The notes: a model not told the origin generated them from the letters alone. Numbered from the stretch's first letter, positions 1-6,087 are shown. The stretch: 17,825 nt of DNA from an uncultured Christensenella sp. (GCA_910578655.1 CAJTQE010000031.1:1-17825), one strand, 5' to 3'. Numbers and translations: made by a program.

Positions 1-4
1 CGCA

Positions 5-64
5 GGCGCACGGTGTGCGCCGTTGCGATTTTGCTATTCTTTTGCATAGAATAGCAAAATCGCA
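5..64. other. Tandem hairpins upstream of rep; candidate double-strand origin
   Basis: Two perfect inverted repeats lie back to back before the Rep gene. The first has 7-bp arms (GGCGCAC at 5-11, GTGCGCC at 15-21) and a 3-base loop. The second has 17-bp arms (24-40 and 48-64) around the loop TTTGCAT. GTGTGCG at 13-19 can also pair with CGCACAC at 61-67, so alternative cruciforms are possible. Rolling-circle initiators of the Rep type nick in hairpins that usually lie just before rep, so an origin role is reasonable (inference). I found no match to the pMV158-type nick sequence TACTACGA, so the nick site is not identified. Confidence 0.45.
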
Positions 65-76
65 CACACACACACA
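63..76. repeat. (CA)7 dinucleotide repeat
   Basis: Seven CA repeats follow directly from the right arm of the second hairpin. A tract like this could vary in length by slippage and change the spacing between the hairpins and the rep start, but nothing here shows that it does. Confidence 0.6.
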
Positions 77-112
77 TTTTGACAATGCCGGACGAAGTCC
101 GAAAGGTAAATA

Positions 113-733
113 ATGGAAAGATTTTACAGTTTTAAAGTGGTAACTTATAATACCGACGAAAGCTCGTTTCAACCGCTTTTAGACAAGGCTTTTAAGTGGG
201 CGTGGATACTTCACGACAAGGACAAGACAGACCCTCATATACATATCCTCTGCACGTTCAAGCAAAACAAGAGTTTTGAGCAGGTGCGAAAAATGGTAGA
301 GGGAGAGCAAAATACATTTGCCCGAAAAATGGAAGATAAATATCAAGATTTTATCTATCTTCCCCATAGTGAAGATTTTCCCGACAAAGCGCTTTACAAT
401 GAAACCGATATACATTGCAATGATATAGGCTTTTTCCAGCGCGGTGCAAAAAAGTCTGTGGATAACGAAGAGTTTGTAACCGATTTGTTAGACTCGAATA
501 TGACTTACAGACAAAAAGCAATTAAATACGGGCGCGATTATATCCGCAATTTCATGACCTATGAAAAGTTTATTAAAATGCTGCGTATGCAGGAAAACAT
601 TTTACAGCGCATAGAAAACGGTGAAATCAAATTGGATACAAACTCTTATAACCCTTTTGAAACGCACGTACAACCCGAAATAGACCCCGAAACAGGGGAG
701 ATAATCGACCATAAAAAAAAGACAGAGGAATAA
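113..733 (+). CDS. rep: Rolling-circle plasmid replication initiator, Rep_2 type
   Basis: This 206-residue protein looks like a HUH-type replication initiator of the Rep_2 family, which nicks one strand at a hairpin origin and stays attached through a tyrosine. An N-terminal WILHDKDK block (about 31-38) leads into the metal-binding HUH motif PHIHILCTF (His42 and His44). A later YLPHSEDFPDKALY stretch (82-95) resembles the family pattern YLxH...DKAxY and holds candidate tyrosines. The length is close to the roughly 210 residues of pMV158 RepB. AAAGG at 102-106 serves as ribosome binding site, just after a small CGGAC/GTCCG hairpin (89-101). No mobilisation or copG-like gene is visible, and the left flank is outside the window. 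It is probably from an integrated plasmid or mobilisable element, or from a plasmid joined to chromosome in assembly. Confidence 0.85.
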   Translation: MERFYSFKVVTYNTDESSFQPLLDKAFKWAWILHDKDKTDPHIHILCTFKQNKSFEQVRKMVEGEQNTFARKMEDKYQDFIYLPHSEDFPDKALYNETDIHCNDIGFFQRGAKKSVDNEEFVTDLLDSNMTYRQKAIKYGRDYIRNFMTYEKFIKMLRMQENILQRIENGEIKLDTNSYNPFETHVQPEIDPETGEIIDHKKKTEE

Positions 734-747
734 AACCTCTGTTTTTT
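722..747 (+). terminator. Rho-independent terminator of rep
   Basis: ACAGAGG (722-728) pairs with CCTCTGT (736-742) around a 7-base loop and runs into six T (742-747). The hairpin loop contains the rep stop codon (731-733), so the terminator overlaps the end of the gene. Confidence 0.85.
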
Positions 748-750
748 ATA

Positions 751-779
751 TTGACAAAACTTTGTGGATAAGATATAAT
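751..779 (+). promoter_or_regulatory. Perfect consensus sigma-A promoter
   Basis: TTGACA (751-756), a 17-base spacer and TATAAT (774-779) match the sigma-A consensus at all 12 positions. It lies four bases after the rep terminator and points away from rep. No plus-strand open frame follows, so the expected product is a non-coding RNA or a replication primer. Confidence 0.85.
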
Positions 780-785
780 AAAAAA

Positions 786-888
786 GAGTTAAGACGGAGT
801 AGGTAGGTTTACCCCGTCTGGGTTGAGCCGTTTAGCCTTGTGAGGGGATAGAACGGCTCTTGTTACGTCCTACAACGGAAACCGTTTA
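786..888 (+). ncRNA. Candidate structured RNA downstream of rep
   Basis: Starting at the expected start point of the perfect promoter, three hairpins follow. H1 is AGACGG (792-797) with CCGTCT (814-819), enclosing GGTA/TACC with a GGTT loop and a 4-base bulge. H2 is GAGCCGTT (825-832) with AACGGCTC (852-859). H3 is AACGG/CCGTT (874-886) with an AAA loop. GTAGG (799-803) can also pair with CCTAC (869-873), a possible pseudoknot. The 3' end is not clear because no U-tract follows H3. Read on the minus strand, H1 is followed by TTAACTCTTTTTT and could terminate the small minus-strand gene. I do not recognise the RNA family. A counter-transcribed or primer RNA is possible. Confidence 0.5.
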
Positions 889-993
889 ACTGCTTATGTA
901 GTCAAGCAATTTAACAATTTCCGTATCTGTCCAACCGACAGATTTCAAATACGAAATCAAGCGGTTGAGTTCCGAAACTGTCATTTCTTCCAT
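886..993 (-). CDS. Small hypothetical protein, 35 residues
   Basis: A 36-codon open frame (ATG to TAA) that begins MEEMTVSELNRLISYLKS and ends IVKLLDYISS. The composition suggests two amphipathic helices joined by a GWTD turn, like a minimal helix-turn-helix or oligomerisation module. The sequence AGGTAGGTAAAGGAA directly before the ATG offers a good ribosome binding site. A second ATG three codons in, behind GGAAGAA, is an alternative. The gene runs opposite to rep, overlaps the end of the candidate RNA, and its upstream DNA is the long nested inverted repeat. I recognise no family. A copy-control or accessory role for the Rep element is only a guess. Confidence 0.55.
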   Translation of the reverse strand: MEEMTVSELNRLISYLKSVGWTDTEIVKLLDYISS

Positions 994-1017
994 TTCCTTT
1001 ACCTACCTAAATTTATT

Positions 1018-1205
1018 TGCCTTTCGGCAGGACGAAAGCAACGCTTTTAGGGAGATTTAGTCAAGGACTTTCTCGGTGGAGATTTTTTCCGTAACAGATA
1101 CGCAAAACCTTATAACGGAAAAAATACAACCGCCTTGACGAAATAAACCGTAAAAGCGTTATAATTAAAAGACGAAAGATAAAGGAAAGCGGAAAGGCAG
1201 TTTTT
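1018..1205. other. Long nested inverted repeat; candidate single-strand origin or structured RNA
   Basis: Four arm pairs nest within one another: TGCCTTTC (1018-1025) with GAAAGGCA (1192-1199); AACGCTTTTA (1040-1049) with TAAAAGCGTT (1151-1160); GTCAAGG (about 1060-1066) with CCTTGAC (1133-1139), extended by ATTT/AAAT across one mismatch; and ATTTTTTCCGT (1082-1092) with ACGGAAAAAAT (1115-1125). The apical loop is 22 bases. A T5 run (1201-1205) follows the outer arm on the plus strand. Long imperfect hairpins like this are typical of the single-strand origins of rolling-circle plasmids (established knowledge). No clear CS-6 box (TAGCGT/A) is seen, so a transcribed structured RNA is the alternative. 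Confidence 0.5.
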
Positions 1206-1212
1206 AAATAAT

Positions 1213-1278
1213 TTACCGCATTATGTCAGACATAATATTGAAAAAACCGCACTGTATGGTTACAGAACGGTAATTTTT
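1213..1278 (+). terminator. Three-branched terminator-like fold
   Basis: TTACCG (1213-1218) pairs with CGGTAA (1268-1273) and is followed by five T (1274-1278). Two hairpins lie inside the closing stem: the palindrome ATTATGT-CAG-ACATAAT (1220-1236) and CTGTA-TGGT-TACAG (1252-1265). The fold would end transcription coming from the candidate RNA region before the recombinase promoter. The inner palindrome alone could also be a protein binding site. The remaining bases up to 1358 are A/T-rich with a weak ATTTCGG/CCGAAAT stem (1281-1333) and no gene. Confidence 0.4.
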
Positions 1279-1358
1279 ATATTTCGGGCGCAATTTCATT
1301 TGATTTTGCTTTTAACGGAAAAAAAACCGAAATTTTAAAAAAATCTTTAAAAAATCTA

Positions 1359-1388
1359 TTGACAAAGCCTTTTATATTATGTTATTAT
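1359..1388 (+). promoter_or_regulatory. Sigma-A promoter of the tyrosine recombinase
   Basis: TTGACA (1359-1364) is followed after 18 bases by TATTAT (1383-1388), a five of six match to the -10 element. Transcription would begin near 1395, just before the palindrome at 1400-1439. Confidence 0.65.
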
Positions 1389-1399
1389 GCTTTCGGAAG

Positions 1400-1439
1400 T
1401 TCAATTCTTCGTAAAAGCTGCATTTTACGAATAGTTGAA
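1400..1439. other. dif-sized palindrome in the recombinase leader
   Basis: TTCGTAAAA (1408-1416) and TTTTACGAA (1423-1431) are perfect inverted arms separated by the six bases GCTGCA. An outer TTCAA/TTGAA pair sits at 1400-1404 and 1435-1439. Taken as 11-base arms (1406-1416 and 1423-1433), 10 of 11 positions are symmetrical. Two 11-bp arms with a 6-bp centre is exactly the layout of Xer dif sites. The left arm matches the XerC arm of Bacillus subtilis dif (from memory) at 8 of 11 positions, the right arm poorly. A simple leader hairpin is the alternative. Confidence 0.4.
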
Positions 1440-1473
1440 TACACTTTGAAAACTACTTTTCTTGGGTAAAATT

Positions 1474-2523
1474 ATGGGTGACGATTACTATATTAAAAGA
1501 AATAATAAAAATATAGACACAATTGACAAATTACTGGAAAATGATTTGCCGTTGTTTTGTTACGATTACTTTTTAGCGATAGACAGTCAAACAAGTACTC
1601 TTACACGACTTAACTATGCGCACGACTTAAAAATATTCTTTTATTTTTTGCAGGAAAAGAAATTCAGGCGCCGGAAAACCGTCAAAGAATTTACCTTAAA
1701 CGATATTGAGCAAATCACAAGCAACGATATAGAATATTTTTTAAGCTTCCTATCCCACTACCGTTTTGAAGGAAAAGAACACAATTGTAATGAACGTGCC
1801 AAGGCACGCAAGTTATCCGCTGTTCGCGCCATGTACAAATTTTTTTTCAATAAGGGATATATAAGCGTGGATAATTCTGCAAAAGTATCCACGCCGAAGT
1901 TACATGAAAAACCGATAATAAGGCTCAATCCTGACGAAGTGTTCGACATTATCGGAACTGCTGAAAGCGGTTCCGGGCTTACCCCCCACCAAAAAGCTTA
2001 TCATGAAAAAAATAAAGTCCGCGATACGGCAATTTTGATGCTGTTTCTCGGCACTGGAATTCGTATAAGCGAACTTGTCGGTTTAAATAACGAAGATTTG
2101 AACTTTAAAGACAATTCCTTTGTGGTAACTAGAAAGGGCGGAAATAAATCGATTTTATATTTTGACGACGAAGTTGCAAACGCTTTAAAAAAGTATCTTG
2201 ACTATAAAGAACAAAATACTAAAATATTGCAAGAACCCGATGCCCTCTTCCTATCCTCCAACACGAGCAGACTAACTGTCAGGGCTGTTGAAAATTTAGT
2301 TCAGAAATATGCTAAAATAGTTTCGCCTTTAAAAAAAATATCGCCACATAAGTTGCGTTCTACCTACGGAACTCAGCTATATAAAGCGACGGGTGATATT
2401 TATATCGTTGCCGACGTGCTGGGTCATAAGGACGTAAATACAACCAGAAAGCATTATGCCGCCATAAGCGACGATAACAGACGCGCCGTTGCTGGTAAGG
2501 TGAAATTAAAACCCGAAGATTAA
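1474..2523 (+). CDS. Xer-type tyrosine recombinase
   Basis: This 349-residue site-specific recombinase has an N-terminal SAM-like core-binding domain (about 25-135) and a C-terminal catalytic domain. The full active-site set is present: Arg197 (GTGIRISEL), Lys221 (TRKGGNK), His292 and Arg295 (SPHKLRS), His318 (LGHKD) and nucleophile Tyr328 (RKHYAAI). It is longer than XerC/XerD (about 300). It resembles the XerC-like chromosomal recombinases found near lexA in Clostridia (from memory). I chose the ATG at 1474 with a weak GGG seven bases before it; a TTG at 1462 is in frame. It overlaps the convergent kinase gene by 4 bp. It may resolve chromosome dimers, or serve integration of the neighbouring Rep element. 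Confidence 0.85.
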   Translation: MGDDYYIKRNNKNIDTIDKLLENDLPLFCYDYFLAIDSQTSTLTRLNYAHDLKIFFYFLQEKKFRRRKTVKEFTLNDIEQITSNDIEYFLSFLSHYRFEGKEHNCNERAKARKLSAVRAMYKFFFNKGYISVDNSAKVSTPKLHEKPIIRLNPDEVFDIIGTAESGSGLTPHQKAYHEKNKVRDTAILMLFLGTGIRISELVGLNNEDLNFKDNSFVVTRKGGNKSILYFDDEVANALKKYLDYKEQNTKILQEPDALFLSSNTSRLTVRAVENLVQKYAKIVSPLKKISPHKLRSTYGTQLYKATGDIYIVADVLGHKDVNTTRKHYAAISDDNRRAVAGKVKLKPED

Positions 2524-3413
2524 TTACTTTCGGCTATTTCATTAATTTGCTGCTCAGTTAAAAATCCGTTTGATGCACCGTTGTAAGAAATTTTATATGC
2601 GGAAAAAATTTGTGCTCGACGTAACGCCTCATACGCTTCGTAACCGTTTGCGTAATAATGTACAAATGCGCTGAAAAGTGCGTCGCCCGCGCCGACTGTA
2701 TTTACAACATTGTTTAATTTAAACGCGGGAAAACTTTTTACGCTGCCCGATTCTTGAGTATAAATAGCAGCACCTTCTCTGCCACGCCCTAAAACAATAA
2801 TTTTATTATTATAGATTTTTGCTAACTGAAAAATAAAATCCTGATAATTTCCGCCGATATTCTCGTCGCTCAGAAACAGAATATCGGCATATTTCATAAA
2901 TTCGATATTATATTCGTCAAAAACGTCTGAAAGTACGTGTACGTCTGTGGCGATCATCTTGCCCTCTTCCTGTGCTATGCGTAACAGCGGACGATTAAAG
3001 TTTATATTGCAGGCAACCACCAAATCGGCGTCTTTGACCAAAGAGCGATTGAATTTGTATTCCGCTTCCTGAATATCCTTTAAATCGCAATAAATCTGTC
3101 TTTTTCCTGCATTGTCATATAATATTACAGAAGTCGGCGTTCTGACAAGCTGCTGTTCGATATATTTTATTTCGATTGAGAGTTCTTGCAGTACATTTTT
3201 GATATAGTCTGCGTGAAAATCTCGCCCGATTATCGACGTTAAACGCACGTTATCGCCTAAAACGCTCAACGCTTTGGAAATATTAAAGGCTACTCCGGCA
3301 GCATAGGTATCTATTCCGAAGAAATTATAGTCTATCGGATAATATGAAATTGGAAATTGACGCACAGAAACGTCAGTTTCTGTGTTTAAAAGCCCGCTTA
3401 CAAGAATTTTCAT
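2520..3413 (-). CDS. PfkB/ribokinase-family sugar kinase
   Basis: This 297-residue protein is a cytoplasmic ATP-dependent kinase of the PfkB family, phosphorylating a sugar or nucleoside. An N-terminal AAGVAFNISKALSVLG segment (38-53) corresponds to the first PfkB signature, and NTVGAGDALFSAF (238-250) is the second, with Asp244 as catalytic base and the GAG loop as anion hole. The substrate cannot be told from sequence. The gene starts 21 bases after the stop of the cysteine-rich gene and is probably cotranscribed with it. Its 3' end overlaps the recombinase gene by 4 bp in convergent orientation. Confidence 0.85.
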   Translation of the reverse strand: MKILVSGLLNTETDVSVRQFPISYYPIDYNFFGIDTYAAGVAFNISKALSVLGDNVRLTSIIGRDFHADYIKNVLQELSIEIKYIEQQLVRTPTSVILYDNAGKRQIYCDLKDIQEAEYKFNRSLVKDADLVVACNINFNRPLLRIAQEEGKMIATDVHVLSDVFDEYNIEFMKYADILFLSDENIGGNYQDFIFQLAKIYNNKIIVLGRGREGAAIYTQESGSVKSFPAFKLNNVVNTVGAGDALFSAFVHYYANGYEAYEALRRAQIFSAYKISYNGASNGFLTEQQINEIAESN

Positions 3414-3434
3414 TTTTCTACCGCCAACTCGCTT

Positions 3435-3608
3435 TTATTCCGAATCAAGCAAAATTTTATCGATTTTTATTACAGCGTCGTCCTGAATATTCAGACATTT
3501 GCCGCAATTATCGCAAATTTTATTTTTGTCTAAATCGCATATTTCACATTCAAGGCAACCGATGCAGTCCCTGTCGTATAAAACGCATTTTTCCGTTTTC
3601 TTTTCCAT
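3435..3608 (-). CDS. Small eight-cysteine protein, probable metal or Fe-S binding
   Basis: This 57-residue protein has eight cysteines (8, 15, 18, 21, 24, 32, 35, 38) in three close sets: a Cx2Cx2Cx2C run in DCIGCLECEICD and Cx2Cx2C in CDNCGKC. The rest is acidic and lysine-rich with no signal peptide. The spacing fits a zinc ribbon or iron-sulfur protein in the cytoplasm. Similar short CDNCGKC proteins near lexA are familiar from Clostridia (from memory); no function is known to me. The ATG has no ribosome binding site, and a sigma-A -10 lies only six bases before it, so the mRNA may be leaderless. It leads the kinase gene in a two-gene unit and diverges from lexA. Confidence 0.8.
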   Translation of the reverse strand: MEKKTEKCVLYDRDCIGCLECEICDLDKNKICDNCGKCLNIQDDAVIKIDKILLDSE

Positions 3609-3614
3609 AAACAA

Positions 3615-3643
3615 ATTATAACACGGAATTTAATTAAAAACAA
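3615..3643 (-). promoter_or_regulatory. Sigma-A promoter of the cysteine-rich gene, apparently leaderless
   Basis: On the minus strand, TTGTTT, a 17-base spacer and TATAAT (plus-strand 3615-3620) end six bases before the ATG. Transcription should begin at or next to the start codon. The LexA box lies 12 bases upstream of the -35. Confidence 0.65.
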
Positions 3644-3654
3644 GTAAAAAATAT

Positions 3655-3669
3655 AGAACAAATGTTTGC
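3655..3669. promoter_or_regulatory. LexA box (SOS operator)
   Basis: AGAACAAATGTTTGC has the Gram-positive LexA pattern GAAC-N4-GTTY. It overlaps the -35 element of lexA and lies just upstream of the divergent promoter. It should give autoregulation of lexA and could also affect the cysteine-rich gene and kinase. Confidence 0.75.
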
Positions 3670-3694
3670 TTTTGTTTAATTTCTATGATATAAT
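3666..3694 (+). promoter_or_regulatory. Sigma-A promoter of lexA
   Basis: TTGCTT (3666-3671), 17 bases, TATAAT (3689-3694). The -35 overlaps the LexA box, the expected position for repression. The ribosome binding site GGAGG follows at 3701-3705. Confidence 0.75.
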
Positions 3695-3710
3695 ATTTCA
3701 GGAGGCTGAA

Positions 3711-4292
3711 ATGAAGCGTGTTGATAAAAGCGAAATGATATTTGAGTTTATGCAGAAGTATATTGCAGAAAACGGATACTCCCCCACCGTCAGAGAAATT
3801 TGCAATGCTTGCAATATCAAATCTACTGCAACTGCATTTACTTACATTAACCAACTTGCAGAGCGTGGCGTAATAAACAAAACCGACAACAGAAACAGAG
3901 CGGTTTCTTTAAAACAAAAAGTTGTTAACGTTCCTCTTATCGGAACAGTCGCCGCAGGTCAGCCCATTTTTGCCACTGAAAATTACGAAGGCGTTTATTC
4001 TATCCCGAATAACTTTTTCATCGGCGACGATTTGTTTATGCTTAACGTAAAAGGTGATTCAATGATAAATATCGGAATGTTTGATGGGGATAAAATTGTG
4101 GTAAAAAAACAAGAAACTGCCGACAACGGTGATATTGTAGTCGCACTTGTAGACGACAGCGCAACGGTTAAAAGATTTTTCAAGAGAGACGGAAATATCG
4201 TCCTCCACCCTGAAAATGACGATATGCAGGACTTTATTTTTAAAGACGTTCAGATTTTGGGCAAAGTTGTCGGACTAATGAGAAATATTTAA
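3711..4292 (+). CDS. lexA: SOS response repressor LexA
   Basis: LexA represses DNA damage genes and cleaves itself when stimulated by RecA filaments on single-stranded DNA. The 193-residue protein has an N-terminal winged helix-turn-helix (about 1-65; SPTVREICNAC and the recognition helix STATAFTYINQL). The cleavage site is Ala82-Gly83 in TVAAGQPI. The C-terminal S24 peptidase fold has nucleophile Ser117 (KGDSM) and general base Lys154 (TVKRF). The ATG at 3711 is chosen because GGAGG precedes it by five bases; the open frame extends upstream without support. It is monocistronic, ending before a strong terminator, and autoregulated through the LexA box. Confidence 0.95.
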   Translation: MKRVDKSEMIFEFMQKYIAENGYSPTVREICNACNIKSTATAFTYINQLAERGVINKTDNRNRAVSLKQKVVNVPLIGTVAAGQPIFATENYEGVYSIPNNFFIGDDLFMLNVKGDSMINIGMFDGDKIVVKKQETADNGDIVVALVDDSATVKRFFKRDGNIVLHPENDDMQDFIFKDVQILGKVVGLMRNI

Positions 4293-4345
4293 TTAGTGGT
4301 TTTGCGAGTGACGATATTGGACACATACTTCATAAAAAATAAAGT

Positions 4346-4377
4346 AAACGTTCTCGGACAGAAGTCCGAGAACGTTT
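4346..4377. terminator. Bidirectional terminator between lexA and rluB
   Basis: A perfect 14-bp stem (4346-4359 with 4364-4377) and an AGAA loop lie between convergent genes. T-rich sequence follows it on the minus strand (TTTACTTTATTTTTT), with a shorter T run on the plus strand. It overlaps the rluB stop codon. Confidence 0.85.
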
Positions 4378-5075
4378 TAAATTGACATCAGATAGTCTAC
4401 CTCTTGTTTATTTAGCTTTCTGTATTTGCCTCTGTCAAGTCCGCGCAGAGACAGTTCACCAATCTTAATGCGCTTTAACAGCATTACATCTTTTCCTATT
4501 GCCGCAAACATTTTGCGTACTTCACGGTTTTTACCTTCGTAAAGCGTTATATGTGCTTTAGTATATTCTTTGTTGGTTTCAACAATATGCGCTTTGCACT
4601 TCTTCGTAATGTATCCGTCAATTTCTATGCCGCTGCGAATAGGGTTTAAATCCGTTTCCGTCAGTTTGCCCTCCACCTTAACTAGATAAGTTTTGGGGAC
4701 GTTGTTAGACGGATGAGTTAAATGCTGGGCAAGTTCTCCGTCGGTCGTAAGAATTATAAGTCCTTCGCTGTCGTAGTCAAGTCTGCCGACGGGATAAATA
4801 CGACCCGTATTTTCGGGCATCAAATCTAAAACAGTTTTTCTGCCTTTATCGTCGGAAACGCTGCAAATATACCCTTTGGGTTTATTCAAAACGTAATATT
4901 CATTCTTTTTTAAAGCTATTGTTTTACCGTCAACGCAAACTTCGTCGCCATCGTTAACTTCCGCTCCCAACTTAGCGATTTGTCCGTTTATCGTTACTTT
5001 TTTATTCCTAATAAGATTATCGCATTCCCTTCGTGAAGCTACGCCCGAAGACGCAAGATATTTATTAATTCTCAT
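4377..5075 (-). CDS. rluB: Ribosomal RNA pseudouridine synthase, RluB/RsuA family
   Basis: This enzyme isomerises a uridine in rRNA to pseudouridine, probably in 23S rRNA as for RluB. The 232-residue protein begins with an S4 RNA-binding domain (about 1-58; INKYLASSGVASRREC). The catalytic domain has the GRLDYDSEG motif with catalytic Asp100 and the KTYLVKVEG and EGKNREVRKM signatures. It is the last gene of the minus-strand unit, 25 bases after the dacB-like gene. RsuA, RluE and RluF share the fold, but Firmicutes members in this gene order are usually called RluB. Confidence 0.88.
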   Translation of the reverse strand: MRINKYLASSGVASRRECDNLIRNKKVTINGQIAKLGAEVNDGDEVCVDGKTIALKKNEYYVLNKPKGYICSVSDDKGRKTVLDLMPENTGRIYPVGRLDYDSEGLIILTTDGELAQHLTHPSNNVPKTYLVKVEGKLTETDLNPIRSGIEIDGYITKKCKAHIVETNKEYTKAHITLYEGKNREVRKMFAAIGKDVMLLKRIKIGELSLRGLDRGKYRKLNKQEVDYLMSI

Positions 5076-5100
5076 ATATAGTCCGTAAAAATTTATTTAA

Positions 5101-6087
5101 CTATATACTATATAATTTTCCCGTAAAAATCAACTTATTTTCGTTGTAAATATGAAGTTGTGCAATTACACCTTCAATATTTTCTACCTGTTCCATTTTG
5201 TAAGTAATTTTACCTCTTTTTTCGATTACAAACTTTTCAGATTCCTTTAAGCAGCAAAGCTTACCGTTAAAATTGAAAGTCAATCCTTTATCCAATTTGA
5301 CAAGTTTGTACTTTTTAAAGCAACTTTCAAAAATATCAATACTGCGTTCGTACATATCGGGACAGTTAAGAACTACCGTTACAACGTCCATTCCGTCTTT
5401 CACAGCCGACGAAACAAGACACCTGCCTGCTTTTACAGTATAACCTGTCTTAATTCCGTTGGCATTTTCGTACTTATACAGAATTTTATTTTTGTTGACA
5501 AAACTTTTATATTTTCCTTTATAATTAGTAGTAGAAACTATTTCTTTAAAAGTTTCGTTCTTCATTGCATAGCACGCTATCGTGCATAGATCGTAGGCGG
5601 TTGTATAATGTTTATCATCAGGCAAGCCGCTTGGATTCATAAAATTCGAATTTTGAGCGCCGATATTTTTTGCGCGCTCGTTCATTGTTTGAGCAAATTT
5701 TTCTATGCTTCCGCTATGGTGAATAGCAAGGCTTGCCGCGCTGTCGTTGCCCGAACGCAACATTAACCCGTAAAGCAAATCCCTGATATCTATTTTTTCG
5801 TCTTTGCTTAAATAGATACTTGAACCTTCCACCCCCACAGCCTCGTCGGGAACGGTAATTACTTCGTCTAAATTACAGTCCTCGATAATTATGATTGCCG
5901 TAAGAATTTTGGTCGTGCTTGCCATAGGAAGACGCACATACGCGTTATTTTCGGTCAATATCGAACCAGTCGAAAGTTCCATTGCTATTTCCGCACGCGC
6001 ACTTGCTTTTACGCTGTTATCAAAATTCATTGTAAACGCACAAAATGCCAAAGCGGCGCACAATAACGAAAATACAACTTTACGCAT
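5101..6087 (-). CDS. Serine-type D-Ala-D-Ala carboxypeptidase, DacB/PBP5 type
   Basis: It trims the terminal D-alanine from peptidoglycan stem peptides outside the membrane. The 328-residue precursor starts with a signal peptide (about 1-32, ending KASARA). The three penicillin-binding motifs are present: Ser57-x-x-Lys60 (STTK), Ser112-Gly-Asn114 and Lys213-Thr-Gly215. A short C-terminal beta region follows. The start overlaps the end of gerW by 8 bp. In Clostridia a carboxypeptidase after gerW is usual, and spore cortex synthesis is the likely use (inference). The spmA/spmB genes often found next to it are absent. Confidence 0.88.
   Translation of the reverse strand: MRKVVFSLLCAALAFCAFTMNFDNSVKASARAEIAMELSTGSILTENNAYVRLPMASTTKILTAIIIIEDCNLDEVITVPDEAVGVEGSSIYLSKDEKIDIRDLLYGLMLRSGNDSAASLAIHHSGSIEKFAQTMNERAKNIGAQNSNFMNPSGLPDDKHYTTAYDLCTIACYAMKNETFKEIVSTTNYKGKYKSFVNKNKILYKYENANGIKTGYTVKAGRCLVSSAVKDGMDVVTVVLNCPDMYERSIDIFESCFKKYKLVKLDKGLTFNFNGKLCCLKESEKFVIEKRGKITYKMEQVENIEGVIAQLHIYNENKLIFTGKLYSI

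Noticed and set aside
63..76. (CA)7 tract as part of a CRISPR or iteron array
   Set aside because: It is a single dinucleotide run with no longer repeat unit or spacers. No CRISPR-like spacing was seen anywhere in the window.
79..84. TTGACA before rep as a -35 element
   Set aside because: No -10 sequence occurs 16-19 bases downstream; the position is occupied by the ribosome binding site. The rep promoter may lie left of the window.
179..415. Minus-strand open frame inside rep
   Set aside because: It lies wholly within the Rep gene, has no ribosome binding site, and its product has no coherent domain pattern.
3344..3610. Plus-strand 88-codon frame over the cysteine-rich gene
   Set aside because: The opposite strand holds a compact eight-cysteine protein with a promoter; the plus frame is its antisense shadow.
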